From: Dysgonomonas sp. 25
GTDB taxonomy: Bacteria; Bacteroidota; Bacteroidia; Bacteroidales; Dysgonomonadaceae
Reading direction: 5' to 3'
DNA: 64,000 nt
Assembly (NCBI RefSeq): GCF_010501075.1
Contig: NZ_QVMN01000002.1
Location: 372,001 to 436,000 of the forward strand
The position numbers were made by a program, and so were the translations under genes. A model generated the notes under the pieces. The model searched no databases. It was given only the letters and a program-made list of their open reading frames with translations, and had not been told where the DNA came from. This document shows, piece by piece, positions 17,369 to 25,299 of the stretch; position 1 is the first letter of the stretch, and every line of letters starts with the position of its first letter.

Positions 17369-19267
17369 TTATAGTATTCCCAATTTATGGCTGAACATCT
17401 GCAATGTTTCGAGCACGTTGCTTCTCACATTGATGAAATGTTCGATTCCTTGAGCTTTCAACTCGTCAGCACAAGCAGGAGCACCCGCAATTACGAGGAA
17501 TTCCTTGCCGCCTTGCAGAAGTTTTTGTGCTTCGGGAGCATAAGTAGCATACTCGTCGTCGCTTGAGCACAATACAATAATATCAGCCTGTTGTTCACGT
17601 GCTGCCTTGATACCGGCTTCAACAGTCTCGAAACCGAGGTTGTCGATGGTCTTGTATCCGGCACAAGCGAAGAAGTTAGCAGAGAACTGCGAACGTGCCA
17701 GACGCATAGCCAGATTACCGATTGTAAGCATAAACACTTTAGGGGCACCATGTTTTTCGGTTGCCAGACGGAGCTCTTCAAATGCTGTCGCCAAACGGGT
17801 TTTAGGCAATGCCTGATAAGGTGCGTCGCCTTTAGCGTTTGAACAACCACATCCGCAAGCTTCTTCTTTAACGATTTTGTCGCCGGCTTTTTCGGTGAAG
17901 TTAGGAAACTGGTTTGTTCCGAGCAACGATTCGCGGCGGGTTGCCAATGCTTTGAAGCGTGCATCGGCCGATGTTTTCACTGCTTCTTGTACAGTTCCGG
18001 CTTTCAATGCCTCGTAGTAGCCTTTTTCGTCTGCTTCGAGGAACAAAGCCCAAGCCTGTTCTGCGATGGCTGTTGTCAGATGCTCGATGTAGTAAGAACC
18101 AGCCGAAGGATCGGTGATCTTATCGAAGTGACATTCTTCTTTCAACAATAATTGTTGGTTGCGGGCGATTCTTTCGGAGAAGTCGTCCGATTGTTTGTAT
18201 GCTTCGTCGAACGGACGGACTGTCAGCGAGTTTACACCTGCAATAGTAGCAGACATCGCTTCGGTCTGTGTACGGAGCATGTTCACATGCGCATCAAACA
18301 CAGTCATGTTGAACATGGATGTTTGAGCATGTGTGTATATTTTGGCTGCGCAACGGCAAATGCCTTCGGCATCCTTGTTCGTACATTCGTGTTTGCATAG
18401 CGGTTTGTAAGCGTATACAATTTCAGCCCACAACCAGCGTGCTGCACGGAATTTAGCAATCTCCATGAAGTAGTTGCTGCCTACGCCAAAGTTGAATTTG
18501 ATTTTCTTAGCGATAGTATCTATATCGAGTCCTGCTTCTGACAAGCCTGATAACAATTGGTTACCATTTGCCAGAGCATAGCCTAACTCCTGATAGCTGT
18601 ACGAACCGCCGTCGCTCAACAAGTAAGCGTTAACAGCCAATACGCGGAAGCGTGGGAGAGGCAATGCCGCTTTTACGACTTCGGCAGCATCAGCTACCCA
18701 GTTGTCGGCAGGACGTCCTTTTTTCAATAATGGTTTGAACGGATCGTAATTGATCGAACCGAAGCAGTTCATTACGTCCACATTCTGTGATTTGTAGTAA
18801 TCGACAACGATTTGTGTCAATTTCAAAGTCGCTTTGTGGCAGGTAGAGAAGTTTACTTCTACAGCTTCGAGGGCGATACCGTTTAATAATGTTTTGATGT
18901 TTTCGGCGTTTACCAGGTCGCTGTCGATAGCGAATCCCAGCGAGTTGACGCCTTTGTCGAGGATGTCTAACGCTTTGGCATTTGCAGCTTTAACGTCTGA
19001 CACATGAATGTCCTGACGGGTGTACCATTGGTTATCCACTTTGGTTCCGCGAACGTAAGGAAATTGACCGGGAAGAGAATCGGTTGTTTTAAGACCTGCA
19101 TTATCCTCTTGACGGTAGAAAGGATTTACTTTGAAGCCCTCGTTTGTTTTCCAAACGAGTTTCTTTTCAAAATCGGCCCCTTTCAGGTCGGCAATGATTT
19201 TCGCCATCCATTCTTCGGTAGAAATGGCCGGAAAATCCGAGAAAAGCTTTTCTTTCTTGTTAGCCAT
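17369..19267 (-). CDS. mutA: Methylmalonyl-CoA mutase, small subunit
   Basis: 632 residues. It has the same two-domain plan as MutB, but the B12 motif DxHxxG is absent (TIGNLAMRLARSQF takes its place near 520), so it is the non-catalytic partner of the heterodimer. The barrel part contains SNYFMEIAKFRAARWLWAEI (about 264-283) and DPSAGSYYIEHLT (about 387-399). Two Cys clusters stand out: Cys291, Cys295, Cys304 and Cys306 in an insertion, and CGCGC at 471-475 in the linker between domains. The gene is first in the operon, behind a leader of about 130 bases with a possible promoter at 19404-19411. Confidence 0.95.
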   Translation of the reverse strand: MANKKEKLFSDFPAISTEEWMAKIIADLKGADFEKKLVWKTNEGFKVNPFYRQEDNAGLKTTDSLPGQFPYVRGTKVDNQWYTRQDIHVSDVKAANAKALDILDKGVNSLGFAIDSDLVNAENIKTLLNGIALEAVEVNFSTCHKATLKLTQIVVDYYKSQNVDVMNCFGSINYDPFKPLLKKGRPADNWVADAAEVVKAALPLPRFRVLAVNAYLLSDGGSYSYQELGYALANGNQLLSGLSEAGLDIDTIAKKIKFNFGVGSNYFMEIAKFRAARWLWAEIVYAYKPLCKHECTNKDAEGICRCAAKIYTHAQTSMFNMTVFDAHVNMLRTQTEAMSATIAGVNSLTVRPFDEAYKQSDDFSERIARNQQLLLKEECHFDKITDPSAGSYYIEHLTTAIAEQAWALFLEADEKGYYEALKAGTVQEAVKTSADARFKALATRRESLLGTNQFPNFTEKAGDKIVKEEACGCGCSNAKGDAPYQALPKTRLATAFEELRLATEKHGAPKVFMLTIGNLAMRLARSQFSANFFACAGYKTIDNLGFETVEAGIKAAREQQADIIVLCSSDDEYATYAPEAQKLLQGGKEFLVIAGAPACADELKAQGIEHFINVRSNVLETLQMFSHKLGIL

Positions 19268-19403
19268 GATTTTTTTATTTGTTTAATTGTATAGGTATAT
19301 TAAGTAATTTTCAATTTCTTCAGTTTCATGGTTGCAGCCTTCTTAGACAGGCGGTTAGGCGCGATTGGCTGCCGAGCCGTCTGATATCCGGCAAATTGCA
19401 ATG
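19268..19403 (-). promoter_or_regulatory. Structured 5' leader of the mutAB operon
   Basis: About 130 bases from the predicted start near 19398 to the mutA ATG. Minus-strand GCAGCC and GGCTGC (plus coordinates 19367-19372 and 19334-19339) enclose about 27 bases; an alternative pairing of AGACGG with CCTGTCT overlaps the same bases. I looked for cobalamin riboswitch landmarks and did not find a convincing B12 box, so the function is open. Confidence 0.35.
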
Positions 19404-19411
19404 CAAAAGTA
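19404..19411 (-). promoter_or_regulatory. Promoter of mutAB
   Basis: Minus strand TACTTTTG matches TAnnTTTG. Nineteen bases upstream is TTTA, one base off the TTTG expected at -33. The transcript would start near 19398. Confidence 0.55.
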
Positions 19412-19524
19412 AAGTTTTTTGTTTGGTTAATAAAGTTTTAAGGGATTTTTTTGCTTTAAAAGCTATATAGAAAAGTAAATTGCTATTTTTCAAGGAGAAG
19501 ATATTGCAATGATTATGATGGATT

Positions 19525-20433
19525 TTAGATTTCAGCTATGTGAATAATCTGTGCAAGGGCATCTTCTTCGTTTGTTTCGGATAGGTTTATCCAGTGTATT
19601 TCCTTGTCTCGTTTGAACCATGTCATTTGTTTGCGCGAATAGATACGGGTATTTTGCTTGATTTTTTCAATGGCGAAGTCTAAATCCCATTCGCCGGCTA
19701 TGTGTTTGAATAATTCTTTATATCCTACAGTATTTAATGAGTTCAGGTGGCGTCGAGGGTAGAATTTTTTAGCTTCCTCCAACAAGCCTTCTGCTATCAT
19801 TTCATCTACCCGCCGGTTAATGCGCTCGTACAATTCTTCACGGTTACGCATTAATCCGATTTTGACGATTCGGAAAGGGCGTTCTTTTTTCTTTTTTGTG
19901 CGGAATGAAGAATAAGGTTTCCCTGTCATGAGGCAAACCTCGAGCGCATGAATTACCCTCTTGTAATTTTTCAGGTCTACCTGATTGTAAAATTCAGGGT
20001 CGAGTATCTTTAGCTGGGCGCGGATTGGTTCCAGCCCTTCGCGCTCGTATAAGTCGTATACTTCCCTGCGGAGATTCTCGTCGATAGTCGGTACATCGTC
20101 GATACCATTGCACAAAGCATCGATATACATCATCGACCCACCGGAGGCAATGACGGTATCTGTCTGTTGGTGCAGCTGGCTAATGGTAGCTATAGCCTGA
20201 TTTTCGAATTCACTGGCATTGTAGTAGTCCTCTACTTGGAGCATGCCTACAAAAAAATGTTTTACTTGTGCTTGCTGCTCAGGGGTAGGGGCAGCAGTTC
20301 CTATCTCTAATCCGCGATAAAACTGTCGCGAGTCAGCAGATATAACAGGACTACTGTAATGTTTTGCCAGATGGATGCTTAAATCGGTTTTACCGACACC
20401 TGTAGGCCCGAGTAAAACGATAAGCGTTTTCAT
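19525..20433 (-). CDS. miaA: tRNA dimethylallyltransferase
   Basis: 302 residues. The enzyme adds a dimethylallyl group to A37 of tRNAs reading codons that start with U. The P-loop is [18 protein letters not shown] (about 6-23), followed by [19 protein letters not shown] (about 34-52), [18 protein letters not shown] (about 98-115) and the tRNA-binding insert [20 protein letters not shown] (about 158-177). [17 protein letters not shown] near 265-282 is the C-terminal signature. Its ATG directly abuts the TAA of the upstream ORF-3-family gene, so translation is probably coupled. Confidence 0.97.
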   Translation of the reverse strand: MKTLIVLLGPTGVGKTDLSIHLAKHYSSPVISADSRQFYRGLEIGTAAPTPEQQAQVKHFFVGMLQVEDYYNASEFENQAIATISQLHQQTDTVIASGGSMMYIDALCNGIDDVPTIDENLRREVYDLYEREGLEPIRAQLKILDPEFYNQVDLKNYKRVIHALEVCLMTGKPYSSFRTKKKKERPFRIVKIGLMRNREELYERINRRVDEMIAEGLLEEAKKFYPRRHLNSLNTVGYKELFKHIAGEWDLDFAIEKIKQNTRIYSRKQMTWFKRDKEIHWINLSETNEEDALAQIIHIAEI

Positions 20434-20982
20434 TTAGAATTCTTCGCTATCAGAAGGGATATTGTCCAATCCGTCGAAGCCGTCGGCGTCTAATTCGTCC
20501 ATGTCATATCCTTCCGTTCCGTAGAAAACTTCGTCAGTATCGAGAGACGATGACGAGGTATCTATGGATTCGAATTCGACGAATTGTGCCGGTGCTTCAC
20601 CTTCCGATTTGGTACATAGCGGTTTTTCGAGATGCTTTCCTGTAATGATTTCGCGCAAATCGATAAAGAATGCCCGTTCGGTGAGGTAGTCGAAGACGTA
20701 CAGCATTTTTTGGTGTTCATCCTCGAGGAAGTCGCCTAATCTGGTACCTTCCATCGTATAGGAATCTTCTTCGGAGCTCGTGTCCATCTCGATAAGGGTT
20801 ATCTCCTGTTCTTTTTCCCAATCGTCGCTACACATAAAAAATGAGGCCATTTCGCCTTCGGTATAGCCTGTCGATTTGATGATGGCTTGGTGCAAATCAA
20901 GGAATGATGCGTCGGCATCTATCTGGATTTCTCTTCTGAAGTCTTCGGCTTCGTCTGATAATATTAAAAATCGGAATATCAT
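20434..20982 (-). CDS. pRiA4b ORF-3 / IS1096 passenger-type family protein
   Basis: 182 residues. The N-terminal 135 residues fit the pRiA4b ORF-3 family: FRFLILSDEAEDFRREIQID, FLDLHQAIIKSTGYTEGEMA and LGDFLEDEHQKMLYVFDYLT. The C-terminal 45 residues are very acidic and low in complexity (SSSSLDTDEVFYGTEGYDMD). No catalytic motif is visible and the family has no firm biochemical role. Despite the family name, there is no sign of a transposon here. The gene forms a two-gene unit with miaA, the stop and start codons touching. Confidence 0.82.
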   Translation of the reverse strand: MIFRFLILSDEAEDFRREIQIDADASFLDLHQAIIKSTGYTEGEMASFFMCSDDWEKEQEITLIEMDTSSEEDSYTMEGTRLGDFLEDEHQKMLYVFDYLTERAFFIDLREIITGKHLEKPLCTKSEGEAPAQFVEFESIDTSSSSLDTDEVFYGTEGYDMDELDADGFDGLDNIPSDSEEF

Positions 20983-21497
20983 AGTTTCAGTTTTACATTC
21001 TACTCTTCAAAAATAATACTTTTTTTGAATCGAATATAAAAACAATGCCATAAATAAGAGGAAAATGAGTGGGGATATGGGATAGAATTAAAAAAAAGAA
21101 AGAGAGACAGGATATTTCCGCTTGACTAAAGTTATTCTAATTTCGCCTTCACAGGCTAATCAAAGAATTAAAAGACCCAAAGTTGAAAGAAAGAATAGTC
21201 AAATGAAAATTGAGTTACCTCAGTGTCCTGCCTCCCTATTTTATATATTTCTTTTAATTAAATCATTATTTCAATGTGTCTGTTTGCCCCATTGGACAAT
21301 ACAAATATAATTACAAATCTGTTTCTATCCAATAAAAACACATTTTTACAACATCTGTTTAGCTTATTTTAAATCCGTTATGATTTTGGTAAACTGGTTT
21401 TAGCCTGCGCTATTGTTTCAGAATGCCCTGTTAAACTATTGTTGTTCAATGTATAGTTATCGTGTCCTTATCAATTACGGTTCGAAAATAATACAAA
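20983..21497. other. Intergenic region of 515 bases, no gene seen
   Basis: It lies between the U32 peptidase gene (ending at 21498) and the ORF-3-family gene start, both on the minus strand. Two minus-strand TAnnTTTG matches occur: 21008-21015 (TATTTTTG, leader of about 20 bases) and 21302-21309 (TATATTTG, with TTGG 19 bases upstream). If the distal one is used, a leader or small RNA of about 300 bases would result. A plus-strand open frame at 21122-21310 is AT-rich and does not look coding. Confidence 0.6.
21008..21015 (-). promoter_or_regulatory. Proximal -7 element for the ORF-3 family gene and miaA
   Basis: Minus strand TATTTTTG matches TAnnTTTG. Start near 21002, leader about 20 bases. 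No clear -33 partner. Confidence 0.45.
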
Positions 21498-22769
21498 TTA
21501 TTGAATAAATTGCAATTTTGTCTTCACAATTTTAAATAATTTATCCGAGGGACGTATTTTTTCGTTAATTTTTATAGAGAATTTTTCCCCTTTAACGGTC
21601 TCTTCTACAGGTTTCATATCTACTCTTATCTCCTCCACAATCTGGCTTATAGCACCGGTCGTAGGGCCTGTTATCAATATTTCGTCGCCTACTTTCAGCG
21701 TCTGGGTTTCCATCAGAAACTCGCCTACTCCTAAATTGGAGAAATATTTTATTCCTTTTCCGATATATACCTTTCGTTTGGTGGCAGCCGAACCGTAATT
21801 GCCCGACCACTCGCCCAAGCGTTGCCCTAAGTAGTATCCGTCCCAGAATCCGCGGTTGAAAACCGTCGCTAAACGTTCGTCCCAGCGCGCAACCTTTTCT
21901 TCATTGAAAGACCCTTCGCAATAAGAATTAACGGCCTCTTTGTAGCATTCGACAACGGTGCGCACATATTCCGGCCCTCTGGCACGTCCTTCTATTTTGA
22001 GTACCCTGACGCCCGCATCCAGCATCTTATTTAGGAAGTGGATTGTTTTCAGATCCTTGGGCGACATGATGTATTCGTTGTCTATTTCCAGTTCTATCTC
22101 GCTATCCTTATCCTTCACGATGTAGCCCCGCCGGCATATCTGGTTGCAGGCACCACGGTTTGCCGAGAGGTTTTTCTCGTGCAGGCTGAGGTAACATTTC
22201 CCCGAAACGGCCATACATAGCGCTCCGTGCGAAAACATTTCGATGCGGATAAGTTCGCCGTTAGGCCCTTTTATTTGTTGCTCGACAATATCATTATATA
22301 TAGCTGCTACCTGATTCAGATCCAGTTCGCGCGCTAAAACCACCACATCGGCAAATTGACCGTAAAATTTCAACGCTTCCGTATTGGTGATATTCAATTG
22401 TGTGGATAGATGTACTTCGACACCGATGCTGCGGGCGTACATCATCACCGCCACGTCGGCCGCGATGATAGCCGAAAGGTTGGCTTCTTTGGCAGCATCT
22501 ACAATGCGGTGCATCAGCTCCATGTCGTTGTCGTATATAATGGTGTTGACCGTTAGGTAGCTTTTGATGCCTTTCTCGTTGCAGATGTTGGCAATGTTGT
22601 GCAAGTCATCGACCGTAAAGTTGTTCGACGACTTCGAGCGCATATTCAGCCCTTCGATGCCGAAGTAGACCGAGTCGGCTCCTCCTTGTATGGCGGCTGC
22701 AAGCGATTCGTACGAACCGACGGGAGCCATTATTTCGATGTCGGATGGTTTTATATTCTTTCCGCTCAT
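21498..22769 (-). CDS. U32 family peptidase-like protein (TrhP/PrtC type)
   Basis: 423 residues. The family signature is clear: EMFSHGALCMAVSGKCYLS at about 177-195, then NRGACNQICRRGY at about 204-216. Cys185, Cys192, Cys208 and Cys212 form the four-Cys set that holds an iron-sulfur cluster in TrhP, which with TrhO-like enzymes makes 5-hydroxyuridine in tRNA; older members were called collagenases (PrtC). The N-terminal barrel starts with IEIMAPVGSYESLAAAIQGG. Its C-terminal domain (about 330-423) is a small beta barrel. The gene begins 4 bases after the DUF4924 gene. I favour the tRNA-modification role over a protease but cannot prove it. Confidence 0.9.
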   Translation of the reverse strand: MSGKNIKPSDIEIMAPVGSYESLAAAIQGGADSVYFGIEGLNMRSKSSNNFTVDDLHNIANICNEKGIKSYLTVNTIIYDNDMELMHRIVDAAKEANLSAIIAADVAVMMYARSIGVEVHLSTQLNITNTEALKFYGQFADVVVLARELDLNQVAAIYNDIVEQQIKGPNGELIRIEMFSHGALCMAVSGKCYLSLHEKNLSANRGACNQICRRGYIVKDKDSEIELEIDNEYIMSPKDLKTIHFLNKMLDAGVRVLKIEGRARGPEYVRTVVECYKEAVNSYCEGSFNEEKVARWDERLATVFNRGFWDGYYLGQRLGEWSGNYGSAATKRKVYIGKGIKYFSNLGVGEFLMETQTLKVGDEILITGPTTGAISQIVEEIRVDMKPVEETVKGEKFSIKINEKIRPSDKLFKIVKTKLQFIQ

Positions 22770-22773
22770 TTGC

Positions 22774-23325
22774 TTATTCTTCGTTTAGTTCCAGTTTTCC
22801 TTCGTTATAGTCTTTGTATTTTTGAGACAAGATGCGGATAAGCGAACTTATCTGCGAGATAGCCGCCTGTGTTTCGCCCGAAATTTCGTTTTGTTTCAGC
22901 CGCATAAGCAAGAAGCCATACAGCGCTGCAAAACAGGTTTCGAGTTCGGGTGTACCTTTATCCTGCGATTTGCTTCTCAGTTCGACAATGAAGGGTAATG
23001 TTTTGTAATAGGTCGTTATATATTCGTTTTCGCTTGGCGTTTTCAGCAATTGGAGATGTAAGTCGGTGAGGTCGCGGATAGTGTTCTCGTTGATGATGAG
23101 ATGTCCTTTCTCTTTCTTGTCCTCCCGGCGCATCATCTCTATCAAGCCTTCGTACCAACTCCTTATTTCGTTTTTAACGCTTTCGGGCTGATCGAACTGG
23201 TCGATTATCGCTTTTTGTATGGCGTCGATGTCTAAATTGTTGGCGCGTATAATATCTTCCACCTGCCACATATAGAGCAGGTATTCGGCTATGTTTTCTT
23301 GTTTCAGTTTTTTGGCTATAAGCAT
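22774..23325 (-). CDS. DUF4924 family protein
   Basis: 183 residues. The start MLIAKKLKQENIAEYLLYMW and the segment WYEGLIEMMRREDKKEKGHL match the Bacteroidetes family DUF4924 as I recall it. The chain is predominantly helical and charged, with no signal peptide or membrane segment, so it is a cytoplasmic protein of unknown role. It is followed after 4 bases by the U32 gene, which suggests the two work together or at least are made together. A -7 element is at 23349-23356. Confidence 0.78.
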   Translation of the reverse strand: MLIAKKLKQENIAEYLLYMWQVEDIIRANNLDIDAIQKAIIDQFDQPESVKNEIRSWYEGLIEMMRREDKKEKGHLIINENTIRDLTDLHLQLLKTPSENEYITTYYKTLPFIVELRSKSQDKGTPELETCFAALYGFLLMRLKQNEISGETQAAISQISSLIRILSQKYKDYNEGKLELNEE

Positions 23326-23348
23326 GTTATTGTAGCTTTTTCGGTGGA

Positions 23349-23356
23349 CAAAGATA
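23349..23356 (-). promoter_or_regulatory. Promoter for DUF4924 and U32 genes
   Basis: Minus strand TATCTTTG, an exact TAnnTTTG match, with a leader of about 18 bases to the ATG at 23325. The -33 element is not obvious. Confidence 0.5.
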
Positions 23357-23393
23357 CAATATTTATGTTGTATAAAGAAGATTTTAGATTTGT

Positions 23394-25250
23394 TTAGTAT
23401 CCTTCGAGTTCGTACTTCCTGTGGTATCTTTTGATGTATTCTTCGATATTGCTGCTGTCGTTCAGGATGGTAATGTATTCCTCTTTGGTGCGGAAGCCGT
23501 CTTGTATGGTGTTTCCGCGCGACTCGATGGTTTTTATGTTCTGGAGTTTGTAACCCAAGAAATCTGTATGTGGAAGCCCCCTGTAATCGGCTGCAGGTAT
23601 GACATCGAAATTATCCTCTTTCTGTCCTTTCGGAGTGACATAGATAGTCACTTCACCCATTTGATAAGGAACCGGTTTTTTCGCCGGATCTGTCATATAC
23701 GGGATATAGTCCTGATGTTGGCTTGGTTTGATAAGCCTTTCGGTGAATGCCTCTTTCGTCGTTTGGCCTGCCATCTCTGTAATCGTATTTCCTGTTGTCA
23801 ATGTATTTTTGGCCGAGGATAATAAGAGTGCGATGACTACAAAGGCGGTTACGATCATTCCCGATTTAGGAAAGATAGTTTGCTCTTTGCGGATAAGCGA
23901 CAGGAAAAATATAATCCCCAGAAAGGCCGTTCCATATAAATGACCATATGCAAACCGGAAATCGGGCGCCGATAAGTGCCAGAAGATAATACTTAATAGG
24001 GCTGCGCCATATGTTATATAGAGGTATCGGGATATTTTTCTTTTCAGCAAGAAAGTAAGCAATGCCAGAATTGGCGAGATGATAACGATACCATATATAA
24101 TGCAGGCGATAACGCTTTCGAAGTAGGTTATTTGCCCGTGTTTGACATTTTCGAAAAATGTCTTTGTTAAGATGAAAGGTGAATTATACATTATTTCGGC
24201 CCAGGCATTTACATGTATTTGCTGCAATAGGGCTGTGGCGTAAGGCATCTTCCAGTCGGGATTGAAGATGTCTACTTGCGGCAAAGGGTATACCAAATAG
24301 CCCGATACATAATAATTACGCACGCACCACAAACCGATTAACAATGTCCCCGTAAGAAGTAAAAACGAAAATTCACGAAATTGCTTTTTCTTCATCAGGT
24401 AGATGAGCGGCACGAGGCATAATAGGCATAATACGGCAGACGAAACCTTTATCGTTACCATAGCTACCAGCACAAGGCAGATAAACAGCGGCTTGCGCAC
24501 CAGCCAGTCGGGTTCGAATACGGTGCGGGCGAATATATAGAAGATACACAAACTGGGTAGTATATCGGTGTTGCTGTCTGAGATTGCCTTATTGTTGTTC
24601 AAAAACATCAGGAACATCAGAACGAGCAGAATCAGCCATTGGATATTGAATTTCGATCGGAACAATTTAACCAGACACCAGCAAAGTATCAGTGCGAAAA
24701 GCAGGGCTTGCGTGGGATAAATAGCCTCGCCGAACAGAAAGCGAAAAGTGAATATGGCTGATAGGAGCATATAGTTCGAGTTGAATCCGAAGCGATCTTC
24801 GATATTACCTAACCCGGGAACTACTGCGTATTCTTCATTCCAGCGGATATGCTGGTAATGGTAATAGGAAGCATCGTAGAATGATGACGACCAGATGATA
24901 AATGTGGCAATGGAGAATATCGACAGGATAATTAATACCTTTTGTGTGCGGGATAATGTGTTATATTTAGCTTTTACCCCTTTGACGATAGCCGATAAAT
25001 GACTGCGGTTGACTATCCAGTAGATGATAGCAATGACGATATACGACAGCAATATATATTGATTGGACGGGAGCCAGAGAGACGTCAGCGAAAGCGGTAT
25101 CAGGACAAAGCACATTCCTAAGATAAATGTGTCGAGGATTCCGTATGCTTCTTTATTATTACAGATTTTATTATACAGCCTGATACATATATCTCCCGCC
25201 GAAAAAAAAACGAAAAAGATGACAAGCCACGATAAAATAATTGCAATCAT
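23394..25250 (-). CDS. Polytopic membrane protein, probable glycosyltransferase-type
   Basis: 618 residues with about 12 hydrophobic segments spread over residues 1-490, then a hydrophilic tail of about 130 residues (from TTGNTITEMAGQTTKEAFTE onward). The layout, a long inner-membrane body and outward C-terminal part, resembles LIC_10190-like or PMT/ArnT-like proteins, which transfer lipid-linked sugars. The segment SSFYDASYYHYQHIRWNEEY (about 125-145) is a likely outward loop with conserved acidic and aromatic residues. I see no DXD motif that would settle it. It is the second of two adjacent membrane-protein genes, with its own -7 candidate at 25275-25282. Confidence 0.65.
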   Translation of the reverse strand: MIAIILSWLVIFFVFFSAGDICIRLYNKICNNKEAYGILDTFILGMCFVLIPLSLTSLWLPSNQYILLSYIVIAIIYWIVNRSHLSAIVKGVKAKYNTLSRTQKVLIILSIFSIATFIIWSSSFYDASYYHYQHIRWNEEYAVVPGLGNIEDRFGFNSNYMLLSAIFTFRFLFGEAIYPTQALLFALILCWCLVKLFRSKFNIQWLILLVLMFLMFLNNNKAISDSNTDILPSLCIFYIFARTVFEPDWLVRKPLFICLVLVAMVTIKVSSAVLCLLCLVPLIYLMKKKQFREFSFLLLTGTLLIGLWCVRNYYVSGYLVYPLPQVDIFNPDWKMPYATALLQQIHVNAWAEIMYNSPFILTKTFFENVKHGQITYFESVIACIIYGIVIISPILALLTFLLKRKISRYLYITYGAALLSIIFWHLSAPDFRFAYGHLYGTAFLGIIFFLSLIRKEQTIFPKSGMIVTAFVVIALLLSSAKNTLTTGNTITEMAGQTTKEAFTERLIKPSQHQDYIPYMTDPAKKPVPYQMGEVTIYVTPKGQKEDNFDVIPAADYRGLPHTDFLGYKLQNIKTIESRGNTIQDGFRTKEEYITILNDSSNIEEYIKRYHRKYELEGY

Positions 25251-25274
25251 TCAGTTTGGTTATTTTTTACCGCA

Positions 25275-25282
25275 CAAAGGTA
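25275..25282 (-). promoter_or_regulatory. Promoter for the 618-residue membrane protein gene
   Basis: Minus strand TACCTTTG matches TAnnTTTG; start near 25269, leader about 19 bases to the ATG at 25250. The upstream gene ends at 25300, so any -33 element would lie in its stop region. Confidence 0.5.
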
Positions 25283-25299
25283 ATGTTTTTGACGCTTAA

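Noticed and set aside
19268-19403. Cobalamin riboswitch ahead of mutA
   Set aside because: The operon needs B12, but I found no B12 box or the expected multi-stem core in this short leader. I keep it only as a structured leader.
20434-20982. IS1096 transposon
   Set aside because: The protein family name recalls a transposon passenger, but no transposase, terminal repeat or target duplication is near, and the gene is tied to miaA.
21122-21310. 62-residue plus-strand frame in the intergenic gap
   Set aside because: It is AT-rich, lacks codon bias and resembles no family.
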